Positions 32,110-41,001 of a stretch of DNA of 41,001 nucleotides are shown here, in pieces. Position numbers and translations under genes: made by a program. Origin of the DNA: an uncultured Prochlorococcus sp. (GTDB taxonomy: Bacteria > Cyanobacteriota > Cyanobacteriia > PCC-6307 > Cyanobiaceae). Location: contig CACMTJ010000010.1 of the NCBI GenBank assembly GCA_902616595.1, forward strand, positions 1 to 41,001. Reading direction: 5' to 3'. The first letter of the stretch is position 1. Every line of letters starts with the position of its first letter. The notes beneath the pieces were generated by a model. That model was not told the origin of the DNA. It saw only the letters and a program-made list of their open reading frames with translations, and did no database searches.

Positions 32110-33546
32110 ATGGAAGAGAATATAATTATGCCCGTAATATTATGCGGGGGTGCTGGCACCAGATTATGGCCAATATCAAGAGAAAGTTTTCCTAAACAAT
32201 ATTTGAAAATTAAGCCAGATGATAAAAGAACACTTTTACAAAAAACACAAGAAAGAATACTATCTTTAGAAAATATTGTTAATCCAATTCTTATTTGTAA
32301 TGAAGAACACCGCTTTATAGCTGCTGAACAAATGAGGGAAATTAATATTCAACCTTATAAAATACTATTAGAGCCATTTGGAAGAAATACTGCTCCTGCA
32401 ATTGCTTTAGCAGCATTAAAAGCTTTAGAAGAAAATAATGATCCTCATCTACTTGTTTTATCAGCAGATCATGAGATTAAAAATAATGAAAACTTCTTAA
32501 AGGTTATAAAAAAAGGACTGGATTATTCAAATCAAGAAAAGTTAGTAATATTTGGGATAATTCCTGATTCCCCAGAAACAGGTTTTGGTTATGTAGAGAG
32601 CAACAGACCATTTGAAATTGATAAAATAGAAGGGATAAAAATTAAAAGATTTATTGAAAAACCGAGTCTTCAATTAGCTCAAAAATTAATAACAAATAAA
32701 GCATTCACTTGGAATAGTGGGATGTTTTTATTCAAAGCAAAAACTATATTATCCGAATTGGATAAATATGTCCCTGAAGTTCTTCAAAGTTGTAAAGAAT
32801 CTATCAAAAAAAAATATTATGATTATGATTTTCAAAGATTAGATAAGGATTCTTTTAAAAAATGTCCAGATATTTCAATAGATTATGCCGTAATGGAGAA
32901 AACAAAAAAGGGGTATGTTTTACCTCTGAATGCTGGTTGGTCTGATGTAGGTAGTTGGAATTCTATATGGGCCAATTCAGAAAAAAATGAGCAAGGTAAT
33001 TTGATACATGGAAAAGTTGTATTGAATAATACAAAAGATTGTTTTTTTAAAAGTGATAGTAGATTGTTAGTCGGGATTGGTGTTGATAATTTAGTAGTTG
33101 TGGAAACTAATGATGCAGTTTTAATAGCAAATAAGAATGATACCGAGACAGTTAAAAAAATAGTTAAGAAGATGAGAAAAGATAAATTGATAGAAGTTTT
33201 AAAACACAAGAAAATTTTTAGACCTTGGGGATATTTTGTTTCTATAGAGGAGGGATTAAGATGGCAAATAAAAAAAATAGAAGTTAAACCAGGGGCATCC
33301 TTATCATTACAAATGCACCAACATAGATCCGAACATTGGATAGTAGTAAAAGGTATCGCAAAAGTAGAAGTTAATTCTCAAGAAAATATACTCCATGAAA
33401 ATCAAAGCACTTATATCCCGATAGGCTCAAAGCATAGATTATCTAATGCTGGAAATATAGAATTAGTTTTAATTGAAGTGCAAACTGGAGTTTATCTAGG
33501 AGAAGATGATATTATTAGATTTGATGATAAATATGGAAGGGCTTGA
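32110..33546 (+). CDS. manC: Mannose-1-phosphate guanylyltransferase / mannose-6-phosphate isomerase
   Basis: A 478-residue bifunctional enzyme. The GTP-binding nucleotidyltransferase covers about residues 6-290: LCGGAGTRLWPISRESFPKQ, LEPFGRNTAPAIALAA, LSADHEI, FIEKPS, NSGMFLF, DYAVMEKT and GWSDVGSWNS. A left-handed helix region is followed by the cupin isomerase domain (about 365-470): FRPWGYF, LQMHQHRSEHW with metal-binding His and Glu, and IPIGSKHRL. It makes GDP-mannose from mannose-6-phosphate together with a phosphomannomutase located elsewhere. It begins the GDP-L-fucose module, with gmd and fcl following on the same strand. Confidence 0.95.
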   Translation: MEENIIMPVILCGGAGTRLWPISRESFPKQYLKIKPDDKRTLLQKTQERILSLENIVNPILICNEEHRFIAAEQMREINIQPYKILLEPFGRNTAPAIALAALKALEENNDPHLLVLSADHEIKNNENFLKVIKKGLDYSNQEKLVIFGIIPDSPETGFGYVESNRPFEIDKIEGIKIKRFIEKPSLQLAQKLITNKAFTWNSGMFLFKAKTILSELDKYVPEVLQSCKESIKKKYYDYDFQRLDKDSFKKCPDISIDYAVMEKTKKGYVLPLNAGWSDVGSWNSIWANSEKNEQGNLIHGKVVLNNTKDCFFKSDSRLLVGIGVDNLVVVETNDAVLIANKNDTETVKKIVKKMRKDKLIEVLKHKKIFRPWGYFVSIEEGLRWQIKKIEVKPGASLSLQMHQHRSEHWIVVKGIAKVEVNSQENILHENQSTYIPIGSKHRLSNAGNIELVLIEVQTGVYLGEDDIIRFDDKYGRA

Positions 33547-33682
33547 TAATTCGATTTTAAAATTATAAAAACCTTTTCATATAGTTTCTTTCTACATTCA
33601 GGTCATAGATAATGTGAAAGGATTTAATTAAAACAAATTATCTTGAGGCTTTTAAAGAAAATTAATTTATCATTTATTAGAT

Positions 33683-34798
33683 ATGGTTAAACTCAAAAAA
33701 GCTCTTATTACTGGAATTACTGGTCAAGATGGAAGCTATCTTACAGAATTTCTTTTAGAAAAGAATTATGAAGTTCATGGTATTAAAAGAAGAGCAAGTA
33801 GTTTAAATACTGCAAGAATTGATCATCTTTATCAAGATCCACATGATATCAATAATCCTAAATTAATTCTTCACTATGGAGACTTAACAGATAGTACAAA
33901 TTTAATAAGGATCCTAAAACAAGTGGAACCTGATGAGATTTATAACCTTGGTGCGCAAAGTCATGTTGCAGTTAGTTTTGAAACCCCAGAATATACCGCA
34001 AATAGCGATGCTCTGGGTACATTAAGAATCCTTGAAGCTGTAAGGCTTTTAGGCCTTGATAAAAAAACAAAAATTTACCAAGCAAGTACAAGTGAATTAT
34101 ATGGCAAGGTTCAAGAAATTCCTCAAAATGAGAATACACCTTTTTATCCCAGAAGTCCCTATGGAGCGGCAAAATTATATGCCTATTGGATAACTGTCAA
34201 CTATAGAGAAGCTTATGGCCTGTATGCCTGTAACGGTATTTTGTTTAATCATGAAAGCCCAAGAAGAGGCGAAACTTTCGTGACAAGAAAAATAACGAGA
34301 GGGTTGACTAAAATTAATTATGGGTTGGAAACATGCATCTACTTAGGAAATATTGATGCTAAACGAGACTGGGGACATGCTAAAGACTATGTACAGATGC
34401 AGTGGTTAATGTTACAACAAGAGAAACCTGATGATTTTGTAATAGCGACAGGTAGATCAGAAACAATAAGAAAGTTTGTAGAAATATGTGCAAAAAAACT
34501 TGGCTGGCAAAAAAATAAAGAGGGTCCTGCCATTATTTGGGAAGGGAAAGGTATTAATGAAATAGGAAGAAGAGCAGATAATAATAAAATAGTCATAAGA
34601 ATAGATAAAAAATATTTTAGACCTACTGAAGTAGAAATGCTTTTAGGAGATTCAACGAAAGCATTTAAAAAATTAGGTTGGAAACCAAATATATCACTTG
34701 AAGAATTAATTGATGACATGATAGAAAAAGACAATATAGAAGCAAAAAAAGAATATATTCTTTCTAAAGAAATAAATAAATCTAAAAATATTCTTTAA
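33683..34798 (+). CDS. gmd: GDP-mannose 4,6-dehydratase
   Basis: A 371-residue extended SDR. The NADP loop is [14 protein letters not shown], and [15 protein letters not shown] is the GMD-specific NADP-phosphate and dimer region. [10 protein letters not shown] with [10 protein letters not shown] supplies the catalytic Thr, Glu, Tyr and Lys. [16 protein letters not shown] binds the GDP-sugar. It turns GDP-D-mannose into GDP-4-keto-6-deoxymannose, the substrate of the fcl product encoded 17 bases downstream. The length is normal. I regard the identity as certain. Confidence 0.96.
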   Translation: MVKLKKALITGITGQDGSYLTEFLLEKNYEVHGIKRRASSLNTARIDHLYQDPHDINNPKLILHYGDLTDSTNLIRILKQVEPDEIYNLGAQSHVAVSFETPEYTANSDALGTLRILEAVRLLGLDKKTKIYQASTSELYGKVQEIPQNENTPFYPRSPYGAAKLYAYWITVNYREAYGLYACNGILFNHESPRRGETFVTRKITRGLTKINYGLETCIYLGNIDAKRDWGHAKDYVQMQWLMLQQEKPDDFVIATGRSETIRKFVEICAKKLGWQKNKEGPAIIWEGKGINEIGRRADNNKIVIRIDKKYFRPTEVEMLLGDSTKAFKKLGWKPNISLEELIDDMIEKDNIEAKKEYILSKEINKSKNIL

Positions 34799-34815
34799 AC
34801 TCTGACAATCTGTAA

Positions 34816-35793
34816 ATGAAATTTGATTTAAATGATGAAAAAATTTTTATTGCAGGATCAACTGGTATGGTTGGAAGCTCGATAAAAAGATTTTTAAAAA
34901 ATAAATTAAAGGCTCCAGATCAAAATCTGTTGACTCCATCAAGAAAAGAACTTGACCTTACTAATATTGAAAAGGTAAATTTATGGTTTAAAAAATATAA
35001 ACCTACGGTAGTAATTCTTGCTGCAGCAAAGGTTGGTGGAATTTATGCAAATAATAATCAGCCAGCTGATTTTTTAATTGAAAATTTAAAAATACAGACT
35101 AATGTCATTCAGACAGCTAATTTATTTGGGACAAAAAGATTATTATTCCTAGGAAGTAGTTGTATTTATCCTAAGTTCTCGAAACAACCTATTAAAGAAG
35201 AGTATTTACTTTCGGGACATCTTGAAGAAACTAATGAAGCATATGCAATTGCAAAAATTGCAGGAATAAAATTGTGCGAATCATTAAGAATTCAATGTGG
35301 ATTTGATGCAATTGCATTAATGCCAACTAATTTATATGGTCCTAATGATAATTATGATTTGCTTAATAGTCATGTTATGGCTGCAATGATAAGAAGATTT
35401 AAGGAAGCTAAATCTCAGAATAAAAATACAGTCAATTGTTGGGGAACGGGATCTCCTCTAAGGGAATTTTTGCATGTTGATGATCTTGCAGACGCTGTAT
35501 TTTTTTGTTTAGAAAATTGGTTCCCGAATCAAAATAATGCACCTTGTAATTCAAGAGGAAAACCTTTAATTTATTTGAACGTTGGAACAGGTAGGGATAT
35601 ATCTATTAAAGAACTTGCGCAAAAGATAGCTAAATTTACAAATTTCAAAGGGAGAATTTTATGGGATGCAACAAAACCAGATGGAACACCTAAAAAACAA
35701 CTAAATATTAATGCCATTTCATCACTTGGATGGAAACCAAAAATTTGTTTAGATGAAGGGATAAGGAGAACGATAAATAGTGTAAACTTTTAA
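34816..35793 (+). CDS. fcl: GDP-L-fucose synthase
   Basis: A 325-residue epimerase-reductase (WcaG). FIAGSTGMVGSSI binds NADP, AAAKVGGIYANN is a strong family signature, GSSCIYPK has the catalytic Ser and Cys, and YAIAKIAGIK has Tyr and Lys. PTNLYGPNDNYD, SPLREFLHVDDLADA and GWKPK complete it. It performs 3,5-epimerisation and 4-reduction of the gmd product. It is the last gene of the GDP-fucose operon and ends 49 bases before a convergent epimerase gene. Confidence 0.95.
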   Translation: MKFDLNDEKIFIAGSTGMVGSSIKRFLKNKLKAPDQNLLTPSRKELDLTNIEKVNLWFKKYKPTVVILAAAKVGGIYANNNQPADFLIENLKIQTNVIQTANLFGTKRLLFLGSSCIYPKFSKQPIKEEYLLSGHLEETNEAYAIAKIAGIKLCESLRIQCGFDAIALMPTNLYGPNDNYDLLNSHVMAAMIRRFKEAKSQNKNTVNCWGTGSPLREFLHVDDLADAVFFCLENWFPNQNNAPCNSRGKPLIYLNVGTGRDISIKELAQKIAKFTNFKGRILWDATKPDGTPKKQLNINAISSLGWKPKICLDEGIRRTINSVNF

Positions 35794-35842
35794 AAAATTT
35801 AAAATTGGTTTTTTGAGATAATTTGAAATAAAAACTTTAATC

Positions 35843-36871
35843 TTATTTATCGTAATATTCTAAGTACCAATTTAGAAAAAGTTTAATACCTTTATCTAAA
35901 TTTGTTTTCGGATTATATTCTATAAATTTTGTTATTAGACTTGTATCAGCATAAGTTTTTTGGACGTCACCAGGTTGCATTGAAGTAAATTCTTTTTTGG
36001 CTTTTTTACCAAGATTATTTTCTAAAGTTTTTATGAAATCCATAAGCTTTACAGGTGATGAATTACCAATATTTAAAATTTTAAATGGGCACCAACTAAT
36101 AGAGGGAATTGCTTCTGAAAAATTAAATTCTTTAAAATCTTTTGTTCCTTTTTTTATTATTTTTAAAATGCTTTCTGTAACATCATCTATATATGTGAAA
36201 TCTCTTTCCATTTCACCGTTATTAAAAATCTGAATCGTTTCCTTTTTTAAAATTTTTGAAGTAAAAATAAAATAGCTCATATCAGGCCTCCCCCATGGAC
36301 CGTAGACAGTAAAAAATCTTAATCCAGTAGTTGGCAAGTTATATAAATGACTATAAGTATGTGCCATTAATTCATTAGATCTTTTTGTAGCTGCATATAA
36401 ACTTACTGGGTGATTAACTCCATCATTTTCACTAAATGGAATTTTTTTGTTCCCACCATAAACGGAACTACTGCTTGCATAAATAAGATGACGTATCTTG
36501 TATCTCCTGCAGCACTCTAATATATTTCCAAAACCAATAACATTTGAATTAAGATAAGCCCCTGGATTCTCAATTGAGTATCTAACTCCAGCTTGAGCTG
36601 CTAGATTAATAACAATTTCAGGTTTAAATTTTTCAAATATTCCCTCTAGAATTTCATTTTGTACAATATCACTTTTTAAAAATTCCCATTTACAATTATT
36701 TAATTTGGCATGGTCTTCAATCTTTTTTAATCTATCTATCTTAAGTTTTACGTCATAATATTCATTAATATTATCAATTCCAAAAACATTAAACCCCTCA
36801 TCAATTAGTTTTATTGATAGATGAAAACCAATAAAACCAGCAGCTCCAGTTATAAGGATATTTTTATTCAT
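35843..36871 (-). CDS. UDP-glucuronate 4-epimerase family protein
   Basis: A 342-residue extended SDR. ITGAAGFIGFHL, AAQAGVRYSIENP, SSSSVYGGN, YAATKRSNELMAH, RFFTVYGPWGRPDM and MERDFTYIDDV are the characteristic set for UDP-glucuronate/galacturonate 4-epimerases (the LpsL/Cap1J/plant GAE type) rather than GalE. It would convert UDP-GlcA to UDP-GalA in the cytoplasm. UDP-GlcA would come from the ugd product encoded 55 bases upstream on the same strand, so the two likely form an operon with the metallo-beta-lactamase-fold gene before them. I see no lesion. Confidence 0.9.
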   Translation of the reverse strand: MNKNILITGAAGFIGFHLSIKLIDEGFNVFGIDNINEYYDVKLKIDRLKKIEDHAKLNNCKWEFLKSDIVQNEILEGIFEKFKPEIVINLAAQAGVRYSIENPGAYLNSNVIGFGNILECCRRYKIRHLIYASSSSVYGGNKKIPFSENDGVNHPVSLYAATKRSNELMAHTYSHLYNLPTTGLRFFTVYGPWGRPDMSYFIFTSKILKKETIQIFNNGEMERDFTYIDDVTESILKIIKKGTKDFKEFNFSEAIPSISWCPFKILNIGNSSPVKLMDFIKTLENNLGKKAKKEFTSMQPGDVQKTYADTSLITKFIEYNPKTNLDKGIKLFLNWYLEYYDK

Positions 36872-36926
36872 CGTTTCTCTAATTTAATAACAAATCTCTT
36901 GCCTTTTTAAATAAGGACTTAAAAAA

Positions 36927-38357
36927 TCATGTACCATCTCCAATCCTCCATAACTTTAGATTGGCTTCCAAAACTTTTTTAGAATTAACAATCAATCTAG
37001 AATCAAAAACCCATCCAGGCTTTTTCATCATTTTTGCAATATTAACCCAATCAATATTTGAATATTCTGACCACTCTGTCAAAATCACAACAGCATGAGC
37101 CTCTATGAATACATTATCAAGTGAATTTGTGAAACTCCAAGAATTAGAGAACTGGAGGTTTGTTTTTTGATTATTATTACTAGTCTTTAAGTCTATTTTT
37201 ATTTGGTTCTCATCTACAATTGGATCATGGATAATTAAATTTGCACCTTCTTCGAGTAGATCTTTACATATTTGTATTGCTGCTGATTCTCTTGTGTCAT
37301 TAGTATTTGCTTTGAAAGCAAACCCAAGTATAGCAATCTTTTTCCCTGTAATCGTGCCAAAAAGTTTTTGTACTATTAGTTTAGAGATTCTATGTTGATG
37401 CCAACTATTCATTTCTACAACACTTTCCCAAAATGCTGCTACCTCTGGTAACCCAAAATGTTTTGAAAGATATACAAGGTTAAGTATGTCTTTCTTAAAA
37501 CAACTGCCCCCAAAACCAGGACCTGAATCAAGGAATTTGGATCCTATTCTATTGTCTGTGCCAATTGCTCTCGATACTTCACGTATATCTGCACCAGTAG
37601 ATTCGCATAGTGCGGCTATTGAATTTATAGAGCTAATTCTTTGAGCTAGAAAAGCATTTGCTGTAAGTTTTGCTAATTCGCTACTCCAAATATTTGTACG
37701 AAGAATTTTAACCTCAGGCACCCAATTCTTGTATATTTCACAAAGTTTATTTATTGCCTCTTCACTTTCTCCCCCAATAAGTACTCTATCTGGCACGTTT
37801 AAATCTTTTATTGCTGAACCCTCGGAGAGAAACTCTGGATTTGAAAGAACATCAAAAGTTGGTTTGTTAGGATTATTTTGAATACTATCTTGTGCCTCTT
37901 CAAGAATAGTTTTAATCACTTCTGCAGTTCTAACTGGGAGAGTACTTTTTTCAACAACTATAGTGTGATTTTTGGCATACATGGCAACTTGTCTAGCGCA
38001 CTTTTCGACATACATTAAATTGCTTGCTTTACCAGCACCAATACCTCTTGTTTTTGTAGGAGTATTAACAGAAATAAAAATCATATCTGAATTTGCAATG
38101 TTATTCTCTATGTCTGATGAAAAGAAAAGATTATTGCCTCTGCACTTTTTAACCAATTGATCTAAACCTGGTTCATATACAGGGAGCTTTTTTAAGTCAT
38201 CTTGGTTCCATGCTTCAATTTTTTTCTCATTTATATCAACTACATAAAAATTAATATGTGGACATTTATCTGCAAAAACAACCATAGTAGGGCCGCCAAC
38301 ATATCCAGCTCCAATACAGCAAATTTTTGTTATTTTCGATTTATTTTCCTTAGTCAA
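36927..38357 (-). CDS. ugd: UDP-glucose 6-dehydrogenase, eukaryote-like type
   Basis: A 476-residue enzyme. CIGAGYVGGPTMVVFADKCP is the form of the NAD loop seen in animal and plant UGDH rather than the usual bacterial Ugd. VNTPTKTRGIGAGKA, VVEKSTLPVRTAEV, SNPEFLSEGSAI and FGGSCFKKDILNLVYL (catalytic Cys with Lys) agree. The length is near the eukaryotic size (about 480-490). It oxidises UDP-glucose to UDP-glucuronate in two NAD-dependent steps. The start is TTG at 38357, because no ATG precedes the Rossmann motif. It lies 15 bases after the MBL-fold gene. Confidence 0.93.
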   Translation of the reverse strand: MTKENKSKITKICCIGAGYVGGPTMVVFADKCPHINFYVVDINEKKIEAWNQDDLKKLPVYEPGLDQLVKKCRGNNLFFSSDIENNIANSDMIFISVNTPTKTRGIGAGKASNLMYVEKCARQVAMYAKNHTIVVEKSTLPVRTAEVIKTILEEAQDSIQNNPNKPTFDVLSNPEFLSEGSAIKDLNVPDRVLIGGESEEAINKLCEIYKNWVPEVKILRTNIWSSELAKLTANAFLAQRISSINSIAALCESTGADIREVSRAIGTDNRIGSKFLDSGPGFGGSCFKKDILNLVYLSKHFGLPEVAAFWESVVEMNSWHQHRISKLIVQKLFGTITGKKIAILGFAFKANTNDTRESAAIQICKDLLEEGANLIIHDPIVDENQIKIDLKTSNNNQKTNLQFSNSWSFTNSLDNVFIEAHAVVILTEWSEYSNIDWVNIAKMMKKPGWVFDSRLIVNSKKVLEANLKLWRIGDGT

Positions 38358-38372
38358 GAGATAATACTAAAT

Positions 38373-39749
38373 TTATATTCTAAAACTCACAGTGTTTTTT
38401 ATAAAAATTTTACTAAGATGCATTATTTTTTTTAACAAATTAAATGGATTTTTAAAAGTAATATTTTGTTTAATGAGATCTTGAAAGTAAAAGAAATAAA
38501 CAAAATTTTTATAAGATTTGAGGTTATTAACTTGAAATTTGCCATTAACATTTAGGGTGTTAAATCCATACTCATATTTAAGTGAATGGTATAACTCTTG
38601 TGAATTAGTTTTTATATCCCACTTAGTTTTTTTATAAATTTTTGAAAATTTTAAATATGAAAAATTAATTTCTTCATCAATATCTTTTATATAAATAGAA
38701 ACTGGTTTGATTAATTTTAAAAGTTCTAATAAAGATGGTAATAAAAGGAAATTTTTATTAATTGTATTTAAAAACTTCTTTGCTTCATTTTTTAATATCT
38801 CAAATTCAATGCTTTTAGGTTTAAATGAAATTGGTTTTTTAGAAAAATATAGTTTTTCCCAATGATTTATAGCATTATTTGAAAAAGTTTCAAAGTCTTG
38901 TGATAGGTGTTTATATTTTTTTAGATCAATAACATCTCTTGGTTTTAAAAAGATAATTTTATCCCTTATTGATTTAAGAGTATACGAATTTTTGATTATC
39001 CTTGGAGTATTTTGATAGTCATTTAGATAAAAATTATCTTTATCACAAAAGGTTATAAATGAAGCAAATGGAATAATTATTTCAGGAGAAAGTTGATTCT
39101 CTTGTAAAAGAATTCTGTTTATTTTTTCTGCACCAGCTTTTAATCTAATTTCTTTATTTTCTTTATTGCCTATCCAATTAGCGTATCCAAATTGAGTAAA
39201 TAAGAAATTTATCTTTGTAGTTATTTTATTTATTTTGTGTAAAATTTGTTGAGCCTCTCTTTTGTTATTAATAATACAATCATTGAGATTTAATATTGTG
39301 ATATTTTTGTAAGTTAGAAGTGAAAAGGAATCTCCATTTTTATGAGACCAAATATTAATAAATAATTGATTATCTAGCGGAATTTTATTTCCGTTTATAG
39401 CTTCAATTGAAGAGATTTTTTTACTTTTCAAATATTTAATAATTCTCTGGTCCATAGTTTTCTGATAAATAACAGTGAAATTTTTAATTTTTTGGTATAG
39501 ATCTTTTAGAAAACTTATTGAAAAATGATCAGAGTGCTCATGAGAATACCAAATAAATATTTTCTTTTTAGATCTAATTAAATCTTCAACTGTCTCTTTA
39601 TTTGAACTTGATTCGTCCAATAGACTCCAGCCATTATTAAAAGCTAATCCTTCAAGCCAAGGATCGCAAATTAAAATAGAATTAATACTCTCAATATAAA
39701 AACATGCATGATTAATAAATTTTAATTGTCCATTAAAACTTGATTTCAT
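38373..39749 (-). CDS. Metallo-beta-lactamase-fold protein related to CMAH, without Rieske domain
   Basis: A 458-residue protein. YSHEHSDHF carries the His-x-His-x-Asp-His metal motif (His70, His72, Asp74, His75), preceded by CDPWLEGLAFNNGWSLL. That last pattern (D-P-W-L, G, A-F, G-W, L-L) is the hallmark of CMP-N-acetylneuraminate hydroxylase (CMAH). ILNLNDC and IIPFASFITF also align with it. Animal CMAH has a Rieske [2Fe-2S] domain; no Cys-x-His pair of that type is present here. The C-terminal 150 residues are unassigned and Lys-rich. The fold is clear, and a reaction cannot be inferred. It lies upstream of ugd on the same strand. Confidence 0.75.
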   Translation of the reverse strand: MKSSFNGQLKFINHACFYIESINSILICDPWLEGLAFNNGWSLLDESSSNKETVEDLIRSKKKIFIWYSHEHSDHFSISFLKDLYQKIKNFTVIYQKTMDQRIIKYLKSKKISSIEAINGNKIPLDNQLFINIWSHKNGDSFSLLTYKNITILNLNDCIINNKREAQQILHKINKITTKINFLFTQFGYANWIGNKENKEIRLKAGAEKINRILLQENQLSPEIIIPFASFITFCDKDNFYLNDYQNTPRIIKNSYTLKSIRDKIIFLKPRDVIDLKKYKHLSQDFETFSNNAINHWEKLYFSKKPISFKPKSIEFEILKNEAKKFLNTINKNFLLLPSLLELLKLIKPVSIYIKDIDEEINFSYLKFSKIYKKTKWDIKTNSQELYHSLKYEYGFNTLNVNGKFQVNNLKSYKNFVYFFYFQDLIKQNITFKNPFNLLKKIMHLSKIFIKNTVSFRI

Positions 39750-39793
39750 ATTAAATTAAGTAATTTTTTTGAAAGTTTCATAAGTAGATAAAT

Positions 39794-39799
39794 ATTATA
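39794..39799 (-). promoter_or_regulatory. Candidate -10 box for the MBL-fold operon
   Basis: On the minus strand TATAAT lies 44 bases before the ATG at 39749, in the 290-base divergent spacer. Apart from the two candidate promoters, nothing else is seen in that spacer. Confidence 0.35.
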
Positions 39800-39978
39800 A
39801 TAGCTAAAAATTTTTTTTTCCTAAAAGTATTTTATAGAGTTATACTCGATTTAATTTATTTAATTAGACTTTGTAAATTATTTCTTAGATTAAAATAAAA
39901 TTTAATTTTTTATACTAAATCTAAGTCTAAAGTTACAAAATTTTGATTTTAAATTGTATGGTATTAAATATTTACAAA

Positions 39979-39987
39979 TGTTATAGT
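39979..39987 (+). promoter_or_regulatory. Candidate extended -10 promoter for the Wzx gene
   Basis: TGTTATAGT (TG, one base, TATAGT) lies 52 bases before the ATG at 40040, back to back with the MBL-fold promoter candidate. No -35 is evident. Confidence 0.38.
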
Positions 39988-40039
39988 TGTATTTACTATT
40001 AAAATAAAGAAAAATTGAATAGAGTAAGAGATGTAATAT

Positions 40040-41001
40040 ATGTTGGAAAATATATACAATAGACTAAATAATTATTCTAGGGAAAGATTTTTAAGTAGAT
40101 TTTTATTAATAAATGAGAAATTAATTGGCTTCATCCTTACCGCCTACATAGCCAATAAAATTTCATATTCTGACATTGGTTTTTGGTCACAGATAATATA
40201 TTTTTCAGGACTTTATAACTCTTTAGCAGGACTAAATATTAGTAATAGTATTATATCAATTGTCCCAAGAATAAAAACTAATCTTGAAAAGTATGAATTA
40301 ATTTTTAAATCAGGTTTGCTACTTAGTTTTATAGGGTTTAGTACTGGCCTATTTCTTCTTCTTATAAAAGGTGAAATATCTAATCTTTTCTTTGATAAAA
40401 TAATAAATTTTAATATTTTCTCCATTATTTTATTAATAGGATTTTGTGAAATGATTTTAGAATTTATATTGTTTTCCTTCAGAAGTATTAATAATTTTAA
40501 TTTCTCAAATTATATTTTGACTTTAAAAATTTTACCTCGTATTTTTGTCTTTATTGGTGCTTATTATAATAATGTAAGTTTAATGATTTATATATTCGCA
40601 GCAACTTATCTATTTTCACTTTTATCTATATTATTAAAATTATATTTATCTAAAAAAAATAATATTTTATTTCTTATTAAACAGATAAAAAATAATATGT
40701 CTTTATTAGGACCAAGACCTTATTTGAAAAGTCTATTCATAATCTCAAAAAAATCAATATTTGCTACATTTACTGCTTCAATATTTTTCTTTTTTGCAAG
40801 AAGTATAATTTTATCCCAAATTGGTTTAAGAGGAGTCGGCGAATTTTCTCTAGCTATTTCAGCAGGTGCAATTGTTATGTTTTTAACAAATTTTATAGGA
40901 TTCACTTTTTATCCATATATCAGTAATTTAGCAATTGATGAAAAGAAGATTGCCTTCAAAAAAACAAATCAATTGTGTTTGCGACTTATCTATTTTTCTA
41001 T
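40040..41001 (+). CDS. Wzx-type polysaccharide flippase, N-terminal part (cut by right edge)
   Basis: From ATG at 40040 the frame is open for 320 codons to the window end with no stop. It encodes many hydrophobic segments. It has the Wzx/PST-family pattern: ISYSDIGFWSQIIYFSGLYN in the first helices, a loop with SIVPRI, later LRGVGEFSLAISAGAIVMFL, then FYPYISNLAIDEKK. These flippases move undecaprenyl-linked repeat units across the inner membrane and usually have 12-14 helices and about 400-450 residues, so perhaps a quarter is missing. The start lacks a strong SD. It may work with the Wzy candidate at 20137. Confidence 0.78.
   Translation, partial: MLENIYNRLNNYSRERFLSRFLLINEKLIGFILTAYIANKISYSDIGFWSQIIYFSGLYNSLAGLNISNSIISIVPRIKTNLEKYELIFKSGLLLSFIGFSTGLFLLLIKGEISNLFFDKIINFNIFSIILLIGFCEMILEFILFSFRSINNFNFSNYILTLKILPRIFVFIGAYYNNVSLMIYIFAATYLFSLLSILLKLYLSKKNNILFLIKQIKNNMSLLGPRPYLKSLFIISKKSIFATFTASIFFFFARSIILSQIGLRGVGEFSLAISAGAIVMFLTNFIGFTFYPYISNLAIDEKKIAFKKTNQLCLRLIYFS

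Noticed and set aside
40213-40425. Minus-strand open frame near the right edge
   Set aside because: It is antisense to the open Wzx-type frame starting at 40040, which has a coherent membrane protein pattern.
1-41001. tRNA, rRNA, CRISPR arrays, insertion sequences or integrase genes
   Set aside because: No cloverleaf, regularly spaced repeats, transposase motifs or terminal inverted repeats flanking a gene could be seen by eye.

Overview
The window is very AT-rich, with long A/T runs in and between genes, few clear Shine-Dalgarno sites, short spacers and several TTG/GTG starts. Together with the gene content (manC-gmd-fcl, a eukaryote-like UDP-glucose dehydrogenase, pseB/pseC, many SAM methyltransferases) this suggests a surface-polysaccharide genomic island of a streamlined marine cyanobacterium, most likely a high-light Prochlorococcus. 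That assignment is an inference: no rRNA, tRNA or core marker gene is present.

Layout. (1) 1-3800: the end of a methyltransferase, an unrecognised protein whose end contains a perfect 18-bp hairpin, a stretch holding a decayed gene, a HAD phosphatase fused to a sugar nucleotidyltransferase (minus strand), and a short GDPD-like protein. (2) 3987-9931: a sulfotransferase, then a compact operon for a CMP-activated nine-carbon-type sugar acid: cytidylyltransferase, Gfo/Idh/MocA oxidoreductase, a NeuB-SAF-cupin fusion, a HAD phosphatase and a methyltransferase. (3) 10036-11111 (minus): a broken Wza-type export gene, followed by a fragment that reads like the end of a Wzc/BY-kinase. (4) 11250-17030: SDR reductase, RmlC-like epimerase, GT2, pseB, pseC and an aldo/keto reductase. 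(5) 17173-23710: three methyltransferases (one CmoA-like, one with a four-cysteine knuckle), a GT-B-like transferase, a polytopic membrane protein (possible Wzy) and two GT-A-type transferases. (6) 23989-25835: rfbF-rfbG, making CDP-4-keto-6-deoxyglucose, convergent with an MsbA/PglK-type ABC flippase. (7) 27984-30732: hisH plus a HisF-WbpG fusion, a sugar amidotransferase system. (8) 30833-39749: galE (minus), manC-gmd-fcl (plus), UDP-glucuronate 4-epimerase (minus), ugd and a CMAH-like metallo-beta-lactamase-fold protein (minus). (9) 40040 to the right edge: a Wzx flippase cut by the window end.

Together the genes would supply GDP-L-fucose, UDP-Gal, UDP-GlcA/GalA, a CDP-6-deoxyhexose, a UDP-4-amino-6-deoxy sugar, a CMP-nonulosonate-like sugar and probably an amidinated sugar. 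These would be joined by several glycosyltransferases, decorated by methylation and sulfation, and flipped by Wzx and/or the ABC transporter. The most unusual points are the HisF-WbpG fusion (catalytic Asp11 lost, ammonia-gate residues kept), the NeuB-cupin operon, the CMAH-like protein without a Rieske domain, a CmoA homologue lacking the expected Arg, and relics of an older Wza/Wzc export system. I saw no tRNA, rRNA, CRISPR array, transposase or integrase.
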